The translations under genes were made by a program, and so were the position numbers. The notes under the pieces were generated by a model. The model ran no database searches, was not told where the DNA came from, and worked only from the letters and a program-made list of their open reading frames with translations. 64,000 nucleotides of DNA. It comes from Chitinophagales bacterium 33-2. GTDB lineage: Bacteria; Bacteroidota; Bacteroidia; Chitinophagales; Chitinophagaceae. Positions 34,395 to 43,115 of the stretch are shown one piece after another. The stretch is taken from the NCBI GenBank assembly GCA_002050435.1, contig MWYV01000032.1:1-64000 (forward strand). Reading direction: 5' to 3'. Position 1 is the stretch's first letter, and each line of letters starts with the position of its first letter.

Positions 34395-36062
34395 ATGTGG
34401 TATAGCGGATTAAAGAAAATGATGGCTGTTGCGGTGTTGCTGGTTTTGTTTTTTGCGTGCAAAAAAACAGAAGATCCGCAACCGGTAAGTGGAAGTTTTA
34501 TCTTCCTGAATGCAAAACTTAATAACCTCCCGAATGGTACGCTCTTCAGAAATATTCCAACCAATCCCGTGATCCGGCTTAGTTTTTCTTCCAGGGTAAA
34601 TACCGTTACAGCAGGAAATTCCATTTCCCTTATTTTAGGAAACGGTAGCAGTGTGCCTTTAAATTTAAGTTTTGAAAACAACGATAGCACTGTAGTTGTT
34701 CAACCACAGGCGCCCCTGCAATACCTTACAAAATACCGACTGGTTATATCTGAACAACTGGAATCTAAATCGGGCATAAAACTAAGCGGTCCGCTCACAA
34801 TAGAATTGTTGACGACCTTTAGTAATACCGATAAATTTCCCATTATAAGCGATACGGCACTGGTTGAACAGGTCCAACGTCAGACGTTTAAATACTTCTG
34901 GGACTTTGGTCACCCGGTTTCCGGACTTGCAAGAGAAAGAAATACTTCAGGAGACCTGGTTACTTCGGGTGGTTCAGGATTTGGTATCATGGCGATCGTT
35001 ACAGGTATTCATCGCAATTTTATTTCACGTGCCCAGGGTTTAAGCCGCATGCAGACCATGGTATCCTTTCTTAAAAATACTGCACAAAAATTTCATGGCG
35101 CATTTCCTCACTGGTTGAATGGGATCAATGGAAATGTTATTCCATTCAGTCAAAAAGATAATGGTGCTGATCTTGTAGAAACTTCTTACCTGATAATGGG
35201 ATTGCTTACAGCAAGACAATATTTTGATGGAAATACTGCTGATGAAATTAACCTGAGAAACGACATTAACCAGATATGGGAAGCAGTAGAATGGGACTGG
35301 TTCAGGAGAGGCGGACAAAATGTGCTTTACTGGCACTGGAGCCCTAATTTTAACTGGGACATGAATATGCAAATCAAAGGGTGGAACGAGAGCCTTATCA
35401 CCTATGTCCTTGCCGCATCATCTCCTACACATTCCATTCCAAAAGCTGTTTATGATAATGGTTGGGCAAGCACCGGAGGTATGATGAATGGCAATACCTA
35501 TTATGGCCACCAACTTCCCTTAGGACCCGCCTACGGAGGTCCGCTGTTTTTTGCACATTATTCTTTTATGGGCATTAATCCGAATGGCCTGGCAGATGCT
35601 TATGCCAATTATTTTACCCAGAATAAGAACCATACACTGATCAATTATGCGCACTGCGTAATCAACCCGCAAAAATTTACTGGCTATAGTGATTCCTGTT
35701 GGGGGCTTACAGCAAGCGATGATATAAACGGATACAGGGCTCATTCGCCAACGAATGATAATGGTGTGATTTCCCCTACTGCTGCATTGTCCTCCTTTCC
35801 ATATACGCCTCAGGAGTCGATAAAGGCACTGAAGTTTTTTTATTACAAACTTGGTGACAGGCTCTGGGGCCCCTATGGTTTCTATGATGCTTTTTCATTG
35901 CATGAACCATGGTTTGCCACTTCAACACTGGCCATTGATCAGGGGCCCATCGTTGTAATGATGGAGAATTACCGCAGTAGTTTATTGTGGAATTTGTTTA
36001 TGAGCTGTCCGGAAGTAAAAGCAGGCATGTTGAATCTTGGATTTACGAGTCCGTATTTATAA
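34395..36062 (+). CDS. Lipoprotein glucanase, PF10091 (GH144-type), with N-terminal Ig-like domain
   Basis: A 555-residue lipoprotein (lipobox 'LLVLFFACKK'). An N-terminal Ig-like domain (about 30-145) precedes an alpha/alpha-barrel of the PF10091 glycoamylase type, which includes GH144 endo-beta-1,2-glucanases. Family blocks are visible: 'HPVSGLARERN', 'TSGGSGFGIMA', 'FHGAFPHWLNG', 'LVETSYLIMGLL', 'YWHWSPN', 'WNESLITYVLAASSPTH', 'GPYGFYDAFS', 'AIDQGPIVVMMENYRSSLLW'. The Glu and Asp residues in these blocks would be catalytic or substrate-binding. The ATG at 34395 was chosen over an upstream TTG. It is a paralogue of the next gene, which lacks the Ig-like part. Confidence 0.88.
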   Translation: MWYSGLKKMMAVAVLLVLFFACKKTEDPQPVSGSFIFLNAKLNNLPNGTLFRNIPTNPVIRLSFSSRVNTVTAGNSISLILGNGSSVPLNLSFENNDSTVVVQPQAPLQYLTKYRLVISEQLESKSGIKLSGPLTIELLTTFSNTDKFPIISDTALVEQVQRQTFKYFWDFGHPVSGLARERNTSGDLVTSGGSGFGIMAIVTGIHRNFISRAQGLSRMQTMVSFLKNTAQKFHGAFPHWLNGINGNVIPFSQKDNGADLVETSYLIMGLLTARQYFDGNTADEINLRNDINQIWEAVEWDWFRRGGQNVLYWHWSPNFNWDMNMQIKGWNESLITYVLAASSPTHSIPKAVYDNGWASTGGMMNGNTYYGHQLPLGPAYGGPLFFAHYSFMGINPNGLADAYANYFTQNKNHTLINYAHCVINPQKFTGYSDSCWGLTASDDINGYRAHSPTNDNGVISPTAALSSFPYTPQESIKALKFFYYKLGDRLWGPYGFYDAFSLHEPWFATSTLAIDQGPIVVMMENYRSSLLWNLFMSCPEVKAGMLNLGFTSPYL

Positions 36063-36065
36063 TTT

Positions 36066-37421
36066 ATGAATGTCAGGTTATTTTTTATTTGTTTAATTAT
36101 TTCGGTTTTAAGCATTCGTTGCCAACCGGCAAATAAATTAACTTCTGGGTTTGCTCTGTTTAAAAAAGAAGACGTTGCAATTTTTAATATTGTTCAGAAA
36201 CAAACCTTTCAGTATTTCTGGGAGGGTGCTGAACCAAACAGTGGTCTTGCAAGGGAAAGATTACACATGGATGATGTTTATCCTCAGAATGATAAAATGA
36301 TCATTACCACGGGTGGGAGTGGCTTTGGTTTGATGGCCATTCTTGCAGGAATAGAAAATAAATGGATCACAAGAGAACAGGCAGTAGAACGATTTGAAAA
36401 AGTGCTTGATTTCCTTGAAAAAGCTGATCGTTTTCATGGTGCCTGGCCGCACTGGCTCAATGGGGAAACCGGGAAAGTAAAAAAATTCAGCAGAATGGAT
36501 GACGGAGGGGATCTTGTGGAAACTTCATTTCTGTTAGCAGGTATGCTTTGTGTGCGGCAGTATTTTCGTGATGGAAATTTCCGGGAAAAAGATATTGCCT
36601 CAAGAATGGATCAACTTTGGAAAGAAGTTGATTTTAATTGGTACCGTAATGGCAAAAACGTTTTGTACTGGCACTGGAGTCCGGAATTTGGATGGCAGAT
36701 GAATTTTCCTGTTACCGGGTATAATGAATGCCTGATCATGTACGTTCTCGCAGCATCTTCTCCTACGCATGCAGTGCCTCCTTCAGTTTACCATGAAGGT
36801 TGGGCGCGCGCAGGCAAAATTAAAGACACAGTAACCGCATACGGACATACTCTTACGCTTTCTCATAATGGCGCCCGGGATTACGGAGGCCCGCTCTTCT
36901 GGTCACATTATTCTTTTGTGGGCCTTGATCCACGCGGACTTAAAGACCGATATGCAGATTACTGGGAAAATGCAAAGTCTCATACTCTTATCAACAGGCA
37001 ATGGTGTGTATCCAATCTTTTAGGTTATAAAGGATATGGCCCTCAAAGCTGGGGACTCACTTCAAGTTATTCTTTAAAGGGATATGCAGGTCATGCGCCG
37101 GGTAAAGATCGTGATCTGGGTGTTATCGCTCCCACGGCCGCACTGTCTTCCATTCCTTATACTCCTGAATATTCAATGGAAGCCATGCGCAACTGGTATC
37201 ATAATAAAGGGAAAGAACTTTTTGGCCCCTATGGTTTTTATGATGCCTTTTCTGAAACTGCAGCTTGGTATCCTCAACGTTACCTTGCCATCGACCAGGG
37301 ACCCATAGTAGTGATGATGGAAAATTTTAAATCGGGGTTGTTATGGAATTTGTTTATGAGTTGTGATGAAATTCAACAGGGTTTAAAAAAGTTGGATTTC
37401 GAATCCCCGCATTTAAAATAA
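36066..37421 (+). CDS. Lipoprotein glucanase, PF10091 (GH144-type), second copy
   Basis: A 451-residue lipoprotein (leader ending 'SVLSIRCQP', Cys about 19) made of the alpha/alpha-barrel alone. It shares 'SGLARERL', 'TTGGSGFGLMAI', 'GAWPHWLNG', 'DLVETSFLLAGMLCVRQYF', 'YWHWSPEFG', 'YNECLIMYVLAASSPTH', 'GPYGFYDAFSE' and 'AIDQGPIVVMMENFKSGLLW' with the preceding gene. It starts 3 bases after that gene ends. Two lipid-anchored members of one family in tandem suggests a surface endo-enzyme plus a periplasmic one, or a split of chain-length preference. The cell location of each cannot be decided. Confidence 0.88.
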   Translation: MNVRLFFICLIISVLSIRCQPANKLTSGFALFKKEDVAIFNIVQKQTFQYFWEGAEPNSGLARERLHMDDVYPQNDKMIITTGGSGFGLMAILAGIENKWITREQAVERFEKVLDFLEKADRFHGAWPHWLNGETGKVKKFSRMDDGGDLVETSFLLAGMLCVRQYFRDGNFREKDIASRMDQLWKEVDFNWYRNGKNVLYWHWSPEFGWQMNFPVTGYNECLIMYVLAASSPTHAVPPSVYHEGWARAGKIKDTVTAYGHTLTLSHNGARDYGGPLFWSHYSFVGLDPRGLKDRYADYWENAKSHTLINRQWCVSNLLGYKGYGPQSWGLTSSYSLKGYAGHAPGKDRDLGVIAPTAALSSIPYTPEYSMEAMRNWYHNKGKELFGPYGFYDAFSETAAWYPQRYLAIDQGPIVVMMENFKSGLLWNLFMSCDEIQQGLKKLDFESPHLK

Positions 37422-37480
37422 ATGCAGTCAATTATTTGTGTAATCATTTTCCGACTGGCATCTGCAGTAAAATTTTTCCT

Positions 37481-39283
37481 ATGCAGATCAAAACTTTCTG
37501 TGCAGTGCTGGCTCTTTTTATATATTTCCAGTCCACTGCAACCAATGAACCGCTGTTTGTACCTTCCAGCTTAAAAGCCGTTACCGTTTTCCGTTCGGGC
37601 GCAGAAATGACCCATAACAGTTCCGCCAGTTTACAGTCTGGTAATCAGGACCTGGTGATTGAAAACTTAAGCAATGGGCTCGATTTAAACAGCATCCAGG
37701 TAAATTGCGCTGCTGCTGTCACTATCATGGGCATTGAATATTCCAATAATTTTTTGATCGCGCCAGCTGTTTCTGCCAGGATAAAACTGCTGCAGGATTC
37801 TGCTGCGCTACTCCAAAAGGATTTAGATAAAGTGAATATGCAGATGCAAACCGCTGTTGACCTGCTGGAGGTTTTAAAGCTGAACAGGGAGATCAAAGGT
37901 CAGCAAACAGGATTAAGTGTTGCAGAACTTATGAAGTTGATGGAATATTATAAAAGCAAAACCCTTGAATTGCAGAATGATCTTATGTTGCAAAGGGATA
38001 AATCAAAATCGCTTGGAACACTTATCGCCAGGTTAAGAAACCAGATCAAAGAAGAAGAAAGTCGCAATACAAGAAACGCGGGTCAGTTGCGTTTGCAATT
38101 GTCGGTAGCCACTCCCGGAAAATATGATTTTATCATTTCTTACCTTACTAAAAATGCTTACTGGAGCCCATTTTATGATATTCGTGTTGATGATATAAAA
38201 AGTCCCCTGAAGCTGATATACAAAGCTAAGCTGGCGCAAACAACAGGCATCGACTGGAAAAAAATAAAGCTCACGCTTTCCACTGCTGTTCCAAACCAGT
38301 GGGGTGATGCGCCTGTGCTGAAGGCCTGGTTTCTCAGTTATATTAATCCAGTGGTAGCAATGGAAAGAACACTTGCACGCAACAGAGTACAAAGTTTTGC
38401 TGGCAGTACGTCCCAATTGAATGAAGTTGTGGTTACAGGTTATGGTGTACGTGGTGTAACGGCTAACCAGGAAGCCGCAGAACCATTGTATGTTGTGAAT
38501 GGAGCTATAATGTCGGGCCAGGAATTTTCGAAAATCAATCCGGCTGCAATAAAAAGCCAGGAAATTCTGAAAGGCTCCAATGCTGCGGCTTTATATGGTT
38601 CCAGGGCTTCAGGAGGCGTTGTGCTGATAACTTTAAAAGATGGTTTATCAGATTATGTATCAGTGACTGATAATGAGCTGAACGTGACTTTTGATATTGA
38701 CTTGCCTTATGACATCGCCACAAATGGTAAAGAGCAGACAGCTACATTGAAAGAATATGCAGTGGCCGCATCTTATAAATATTATGCGGTGCCAAAACTG
38801 GATAAAGATGCATACCTCCTGGCAGAAGTAGGAGAGTGGGAACAACTAAACCTTTTACCCGGAGAAGCCAATATCATTTTTGAAGGGACGTATGTTGGCA
38901 AGTCGTTCATAGATCCGGCATCCACTTTTGATACACTGAACCTGACGCTGGGCCGTGATAAAAGAGTTGTGGTTAAGAAAGAAAAATTGGCAGACTTCAG
39001 CAGTGTAAAATTTCTTGGCAGCAACAAACTGCAGAAATTTACCTATGAAATTACCGTAAAGAACAACAAAAAAGACACTGTGCGCATGCTGCTAAAAGAT
39101 CAGTATCCATTATCTACGAATAAGGATATAGAAGTGGAGTTGTTAGGTGCAGCAGGTGTTTTTAATAACAATACAGACCTGGGTGTACTTACATGGAAAC
39201 TGGAGCTGGCTCCCGGAGAAACAAAAAAGATCAGGGTGGAGTACAGTGTGAAATATCCCAAAGACAAAACACTCAATCTTTGA
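37481..39283 (+). CDS. DUF4139 / MuiA-like protein with an inserted TonB-plug-like segment
   Basis: A 600-residue secreted protein with a signal peptide ('FCAVLALFIYFQSTAT'). N-terminal beta domain and central coiled coil (about 90-190), then the DUF4139 core ('KNAYWSPFYDIRV', 'GIDWKKIKLTLSTA', C-terminal 'KIRVEYSVKYPK'). Between the two halves of the core, at about residues 310-386, sits a segment like the plug of SusC receptors: 'LNEVVVTGYGVRG', 'PLYVVNGAIM', 'EILKGSNAAALYGSRAS' and 'GGVVLITLK'. Proteins of the MuiA type are of uncertain function. The ATG at 37481 was chosen over TTG 37436. It starts 59 bases after the glucanase gene and may be outside the PUL proper. Confidence 0.85.
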   Translation: MQIKTFCAVLALFIYFQSTATNEPLFVPSSLKAVTVFRSGAEMTHNSSASLQSGNQDLVIENLSNGLDLNSIQVNCAAAVTIMGIEYSNNFLIAPAVSARIKLLQDSAALLQKDLDKVNMQMQTAVDLLEVLKLNREIKGQQTGLSVAELMKLMEYYKSKTLELQNDLMLQRDKSKSLGTLIARLRNQIKEEESRNTRNAGQLRLQLSVATPGKYDFIISYLTKNAYWSPFYDIRVDDIKSPLKLIYKAKLAQTTGIDWKKIKLTLSTAVPNQWGDAPVLKAWFLSYINPVVAMERTLARNRVQSFAGSTSQLNEVVVTGYGVRGVTANQEAAEPLYVVNGAIMSGQEFSKINPAAIKSQEILKGSNAAALYGSRASGGVVLITLKDGLSDYVSVTDNELNVTFDIDLPYDIATNGKEQTATLKEYAVAASYKYYAVPKLDKDAYLLAEVGEWEQLNLLPGEANIIFEGTYVGKSFIDPASTFDTLNLTLGRDKRVVVKKEKLADFSSVKFLGSNKLQKFTYEITVKNNKKDTVRMLLKDQYPLSTNKDIEVELLGAAGVFNNNTDLGVLTWKLELAPGETKKIRVEYSVKYPKDKTLNL

Positions 39284-39343
39284 GTAATTTCCGGGGTGCA
39301 GCACCTAATGTTATGTGCCCCGGTATTTGCTTAACTTCAAAGG

Positions 39344-40087
39344 ATGAAAACAGATCTTTCACAGATAGCAACAAGGCCTCCAAAGGATTATGATAAGGAT
39401 GAAACAAAATCACAGCTAAAGAAAATAATTGCTGAGCTGGATGACCTCCAGAATTTATTGTATGCAGAAGGGAAACATTCCATACTTGTGATCATCCAGG
39501 GAATGGATGCCAGCGGGAAAGATGGCGCTATCAAGAATGTGTTTGGACAACTAAATCCCCAGGGTGTAAAAGTGCAGTCTTTTAAAGCGCCCACTTCAGT
39601 AGAACTGGCGCATGACTTTTTATGGAGAATTCATAAACATAGTCCTGAAAAAGGAATGATTCAGATCTTTAACCGTTCTCATTACGAAGATGTATTGATC
39701 ACCAGGGTGCATGGCTTGGTGGATGATAAAACGGCTGAAAAAAGGTTCAAAGCGATTAATGATTTTGAACAATTACTTAAAGAACATAACAATACCAAAA
39801 TATTAAAATTTTACCTGCATGTGAGCCAGGAAGAACAGCATGAGCGTTTGCAGGAAAGAATGGAGGATCCGCAAAAGCATTGGAAATACAATCCGAATGA
39901 TATGAAGGAATCGGAGCGGTGGAATGATTATATGAAGGTTTACCATGAATGTTTCGAGCAGTGCAATCATATTTCGTGGACCATAATTCCTGCAGATGAA
40001 AACCGTTACAAGGAGTTGTTGATCGCCGAAACTTTACTGGAAACTTTAAAGTCGCTGGATATGAAATATCCGGATCTTAAACAGTAG
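39344..40087 (+). CDS. Polyphosphate kinase 2 (PPK2) family protein
   Basis: A 247-residue cytoplasmic protein. PPK2 enzymes transfer phosphate between polyphosphate and nucleotides (ADP, GDP or AMP). Walker A 'GMDASGKDG' is at about residues 53-61, 'NRSHYEDV' at 110-117 is the family's conserved substrate-binding loop, and the lid module 'RMEDPQKHWKYNPND' follows. Length and motifs fit the short single-domain class; which nucleotide is used cannot be stated from sequence. It stands alone, followed by the intergenic repeats. Confidence 0.93.
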   Translation: MKTDLSQIATRPPKDYDKDETKSQLKKIIAELDDLQNLLYAEGKHSILVIIQGMDASGKDGAIKNVFGQLNPQGVKVQSFKAPTSVELAHDFLWRIHKHSPEKGMIQIFNRSHYEDVLITRVHGLVDDKTAEKRFKAINDFEQLLKEHNNTKILKFYLHVSQEEQHERLQERMEDPQKHWKYNPNDMKESERWNDYMKVYHECFEQCNHISWTIIPADENRYKELLIAETLLETLKSLDMKYPDLKQ

Positions 40088-40108
40088 GTTTTTTTACTAC
40101 GAAGGTTT

Positions 40109-40221
40109 TTTGCCACAAAGGCGCGAAGGCGCAAAGGTTCCTGCTCCCGGATGTCTCATTCAACAACCGTTCAACCATGTTCAACTACATTCTAACTACT
40201 GTTCAACTGAATGAACCACGG
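40109..40221. repeat. Dispersed intergenic repeat with phased TTCAAC hexamers (copy B1)
   Basis: TTCAAC starts at 40159, 40170, 40180 and 40202, with a degenerate unit (TTCTAAC) at 40190, so the spacing is 10-12 bases. The first part ('gcgcgaaggcgcaaaggttc') and the final 'gaaccacgga' block repeat in copy B2. A different common repeat, 'CCACGGAGGCACCGAG', follows. Confidence 0.85.
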
Positions 40222-40258
40222 AGGCACCGAGACCACGGAGCAACACAGAGAAGATTGC

Positions 40259-40371
40259 TTTGCCACGAAGGCGCGAAGGCGCAAAGGTTCCTGATCCAGG
40301 ATGTCTCATTCAACAACCGTTCAACCATGTTCAACAACAATTCAACAACTTTTCATCTGAGTGAACCACGG
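40259..40371. repeat. Dispersed intergenic repeat with phased TTCAAC hexamers (copy B2)
   Basis: Nearly the same as copy B1 over its length, with TTCAAC at 40309, 40320, 40330 and 40341. Offset from B1 is 150 bases. It lies between the convergent PPK2 and preA genes, as copy A lies between another convergent pair. Confidence 0.85.
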
Positions 40372-40372
40372 A

Positions 40373-41641
40373 TCAATGATCATTCAGGGGAATGCCTCTT
40401 CTTTGGAATTCTTTCCAGTTAATGTATTCATCTCCTTTCCTGGATTCTACCATGGTGATGCAATTTTCAACAGGACAGATCAACTCGCAAAGATTACATC
40501 CCACACACTCTTCTTCCTTAATGGCATAAGTATTATACGGATTGCCATATGTTAAGCTGATCGACTGGTGAGAGGTGTCTTCGCAGGCGATAAAACATAA
40601 ACCGCAATGGATACATTTTTCCTGGTTAATCCTGGCTATGTGATGATAATTTATGTCAAGATCCTCCCAATGGGTGATGGCGGGTACAGACTTGCCTATA
40701 AAATCTTCCAGACTTGCAAAACCTTTTTCATCCATCCAGTTGTTCAGTCCATCACAAAGGTCTTCAATGATCCTGAAACCATGTTTCATGGCAGCAGTAC
40801 ATACCTGCACATTGGATGCGCCAAGCAGCATGAATTCAACTGCATCCTTCCATGTGCTGATACCACCAATACCGGAAACAGGAACGCGTGATGTGATCGG
40901 ATCCTGACTGATCGTGGTAAGAAATTTTAATGCTATCGGTTTCACTGCAGGACCACAATAGCCGCCAAAAACAGATTTGCCTGCTACGTATGGATTCGGT
41001 ACCAGCGTATCAAGGTCTATCCCTGTAACGGATTGTATTGTATTGATTAGTGAGAGGCCATTTGTGCCCGCTTCAACCACCGCCTTTCCAGCAGGTACTA
41101 CAGAATGAACATTAGGTGTAAGCTTGGTGATCACCGGAATATTTGCTTTCTCCATCACCCATTCAACCACCATTCTTGCTATTTCCGGATCCTGTCCAAC
41201 AGAAGCGCCCATGCCTCTTTCTGTCATTCCATGCGGACAACCAAAATTTAATTCCAGTCCATGCGCACCTGTATCTTCTACCTGGCTGATTAATTCATGC
41301 CATTTTTCCTTTGTATTGTCGGCCATCAATGAAACCACCATGGCGCGATCGGGAAAAAGCTTTATGCATTCAGCAATTTCCTTCAGGTTAATATCCAATG
41401 GACGGTCAGATATCAATTCAATATTATTAAAACCCATTACGCGGGTGCCATTATAATTCACAGCCGAATAACGAGATGAAACATTCTTTACCTGCGAGCC
41501 CAGTGTCTTCCAAACTACTCCGCCCCATCCTGCTTCAAATGCACGCAATACATTTATTTTTTTATCTGTTGGCGGAGCACTGGCCAGCCAATATGGATTG
41601 GGTGATTTAATTCCGAGAAAGTCTGATGATATATTGGCCAT
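40373..41641 (-). CDS. preA: NAD-dependent dihydropyrimidine dehydrogenase subunit PreA
   Basis: A 422-residue cytoplasmic protein. The N-terminal part is an FMN-binding dihydroorotate-dehydrogenase-like barrel ('KLTPNVHSVVPAG', 'GIGGISTWKDAVEFML'), followed by two 4Fe-4S motifs at about 335-395 ('CIHCGLCFIAC' and 'CVGCNLCELICPVE'). With PreT it reduces uracil or thymine to the dihydro base using NADH. It is the last gene of the pyrimidine operon and is 48 bases after preT. All expected iron-sulfur cysteines are present. Confidence 0.96.
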   Translation of the reverse strand: MANISSDFLGIKSPNPYWLASAPPTDKKINVLRAFEAGWGGVVWKTLGSQVKNVSSRYSAVNYNGTRVMGFNNIELISDRPLDINLKEIAECIKLFPDRAMVVSLMADNTKEKWHELISQVEDTGAHGLELNFGCPHGMTERGMGASVGQDPEIARMVVEWVMEKANIPVITKLTPNVHSVVPAGKAVVEAGTNGLSLINTIQSVTGIDLDTLVPNPYVAGKSVFGGYCGPAVKPIALKFLTTISQDPITSRVPVSGIGGISTWKDAVEFMLLGASNVQVCTAAMKHGFRIIEDLCDGLNNWMDEKGFASLEDFIGKSVPAITHWEDLDINYHHIARINQEKCIHCGLCFIACEDTSHQSISLTYGNPYNTYAIKEEECVGCNLCELICPVENCITMVESRKGDEYINWKEFQRRGIPLNDH

Positions 41642-41688
41642 TGTAAGAAATTGAAAAGGGTAAACAATAATTGTCTAATAATCCGGGA

Positions 41689-43086
41689 TTAAATTTTTGG
41701 CAGGGGCATATCTATACTGTTGAAAGCACTTTCTTCTTTACTACCTGCATCTCCTGTTAAAAACTCAAGAATGGAAGCTGCAGCATCTTTGCCTGCCTGT
41801 ACCCCGTCAACCACTTCTTTTCCTCCATTCACACAATCGCCACCTGCAAACACGCCGTTGATATTGGTCGTATTATTTTGAATGATGATCTTTCCATTAC
41901 TGTTCTGAAGATCATTCTGGTGTACCAGTTCCGTATAAGGCATTTGTCCTGCGGCCTTAATTACCATATCAACATCGAGCATAAAAGTTCTGCCTGTATC
42001 AACCGGCGATTTCCTTCCTGTATGATCTGCTACTCCCAATTCCATTTCACTGCATAGTAAGCCGGTTACATTTCCATCTTTACCAATTACTTCCTTTGGT
42101 GCAGCAAGCCAGATCACTTTACAGCCATCGAGCCTGGCCAGGTCAAGTTCTTTTTGCGTGCAGGGCATTTCATCCTGGGTTCTCCTGTATACAATGGTCA
42201 CTTCTTTAGCACCTAGACGTTTTGCCTGGGTGGCGGCATCAATGGCCGTCATGCCCATTCCTATTACGGCCACCTTATCACCAACAGGAAGGAGATGAAA
42301 ACTTTCAGAGCGCAGCTTATAAATAAATTCAATGGCGTTAACCACACCATTTAGTTTTTCACCTGGAATATCAAGCTGCCTTGCCAGTCCGACACCTATT
42401 CCAAGAAATACAGCATCGAAATTATTTTTCAGATCATTTAAAAAAAGATCTTTTCCAAGCTCGCGATTATATTCAATCCTAATGCCCCCGACAGAAGTAA
42501 TAAATTCCACTTCTTGTCTGCAAAAATCGGGCGTTACTTTATAAGCAGCAATGCCATAAGTCATGAGGCCTCCGCCTTTTTCCTCTTTTTCAAAAACAGC
42601 AACGTCGATCCCTTCTCTTGAAAGTACATGGGCGCAGGACAGTCCTGCCGGACCAGCACCTACAACGGCTACCTTTTTATTCTTTAATTCTTTCCTTTTG
42701 AACAGGGGCCATTTTTCAGCGATCGCTTTTTCAGTGGCATACCGCTGCAATTTTGCAATCGGTATAGGGGCTTCATGCATTAAATTATAAACACAAGATC
42801 CTTCACAAAGTTTTTCAACAGGACAAACCCTGGAGCATCCACCACCAAAAATATTGGCATCAAAAATTGTATAAGCCGAGCCCCTGATATTATCTGTTGT
42901 GATCTGTTTGATAAATTTAGGAACATCAATACTGGTCGGACATGATTTTGTACAGGGCGCATCATAACAAAACAGGCACCTGTTCGCTTCTACCAGCGCA
43001 GCTTCCTTTTCAGTGAAAGGAGGATGGATATCGCTGAAATTTTCTTCGTATTGCCCTGCGGGTAACCGGTTATTTTTTATCGCCAC
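41689..43086 (-). CDS. preT: Dihydropyrimidine dehydrogenase subunit PreT (glutamate-synthase-like NAD(P) oxidoreductase)
   Basis: A 465-residue protein. Cysteines of an N-terminal iron-sulfur domain ('CLFCYDAPCTKSCP' and 'CSRVCPVEKLCEG'), the FAD loop 'GAGPAGLSCA', the NAD(P) loop 'VIGMGMTAIDAA' and the closing 'GVFAGGDCV' are all visible. It passes electrons from NAD(P)H to PreA. The start is GTG at 43086. It follows the amidohydrolase gene by 29 bases. The pair with PreA is the expected bacterial form of the two-subunit enzyme. Confidence 0.95.
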   Translation of the reverse strand: MAIKNNRLPAGQYEENFSDIHPPFTEKEAALVEANRCLFCYDAPCTKSCPTSIDVPKFIKQITTDNIRGSAYTIFDANIFGGGCSRVCPVEKLCEGSCVYNLMHEAPIPIAKLQRYATEKAIAEKWPLFKRKELKNKKVAVVGAGPAGLSCAHVLSREGIDVAVFEKEEKGGGLMTYGIAAYKVTPDFCRQEVEFITSVGGIRIEYNRELGKDLFLNDLKNNFDAVFLGIGVGLARQLDIPGEKLNGVVNAIEFIYKLRSESFHLLPVGDKVAVIGMGMTAIDAATQAKRLGAKEVTIVYRRTQDEMPCTQKELDLARLDGCKVIWLAAPKEVIGKDGNVTGLLCSEMELGVADHTGRKSPVDTGRTFMLDVDMVIKAAGQMPYTELVHQNDLQNSNGKIIIQNNTTNINGVFAGGDCVNGGKEVVDGVQAGKDAAASILEFLTGDAGSKEESAFNSIDMPLPKI

Positions 43087-43115
43087 TTTTACTGATTAGG
43101 TATAAAAATGCAGTT

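Noticed and set aside
40109-40371. Repeat pair read as a CRISPR array
   Set aside because: Only two copies about 113 bases long, with no uniform spacers of 30-40 bases and no cas genes nearby.
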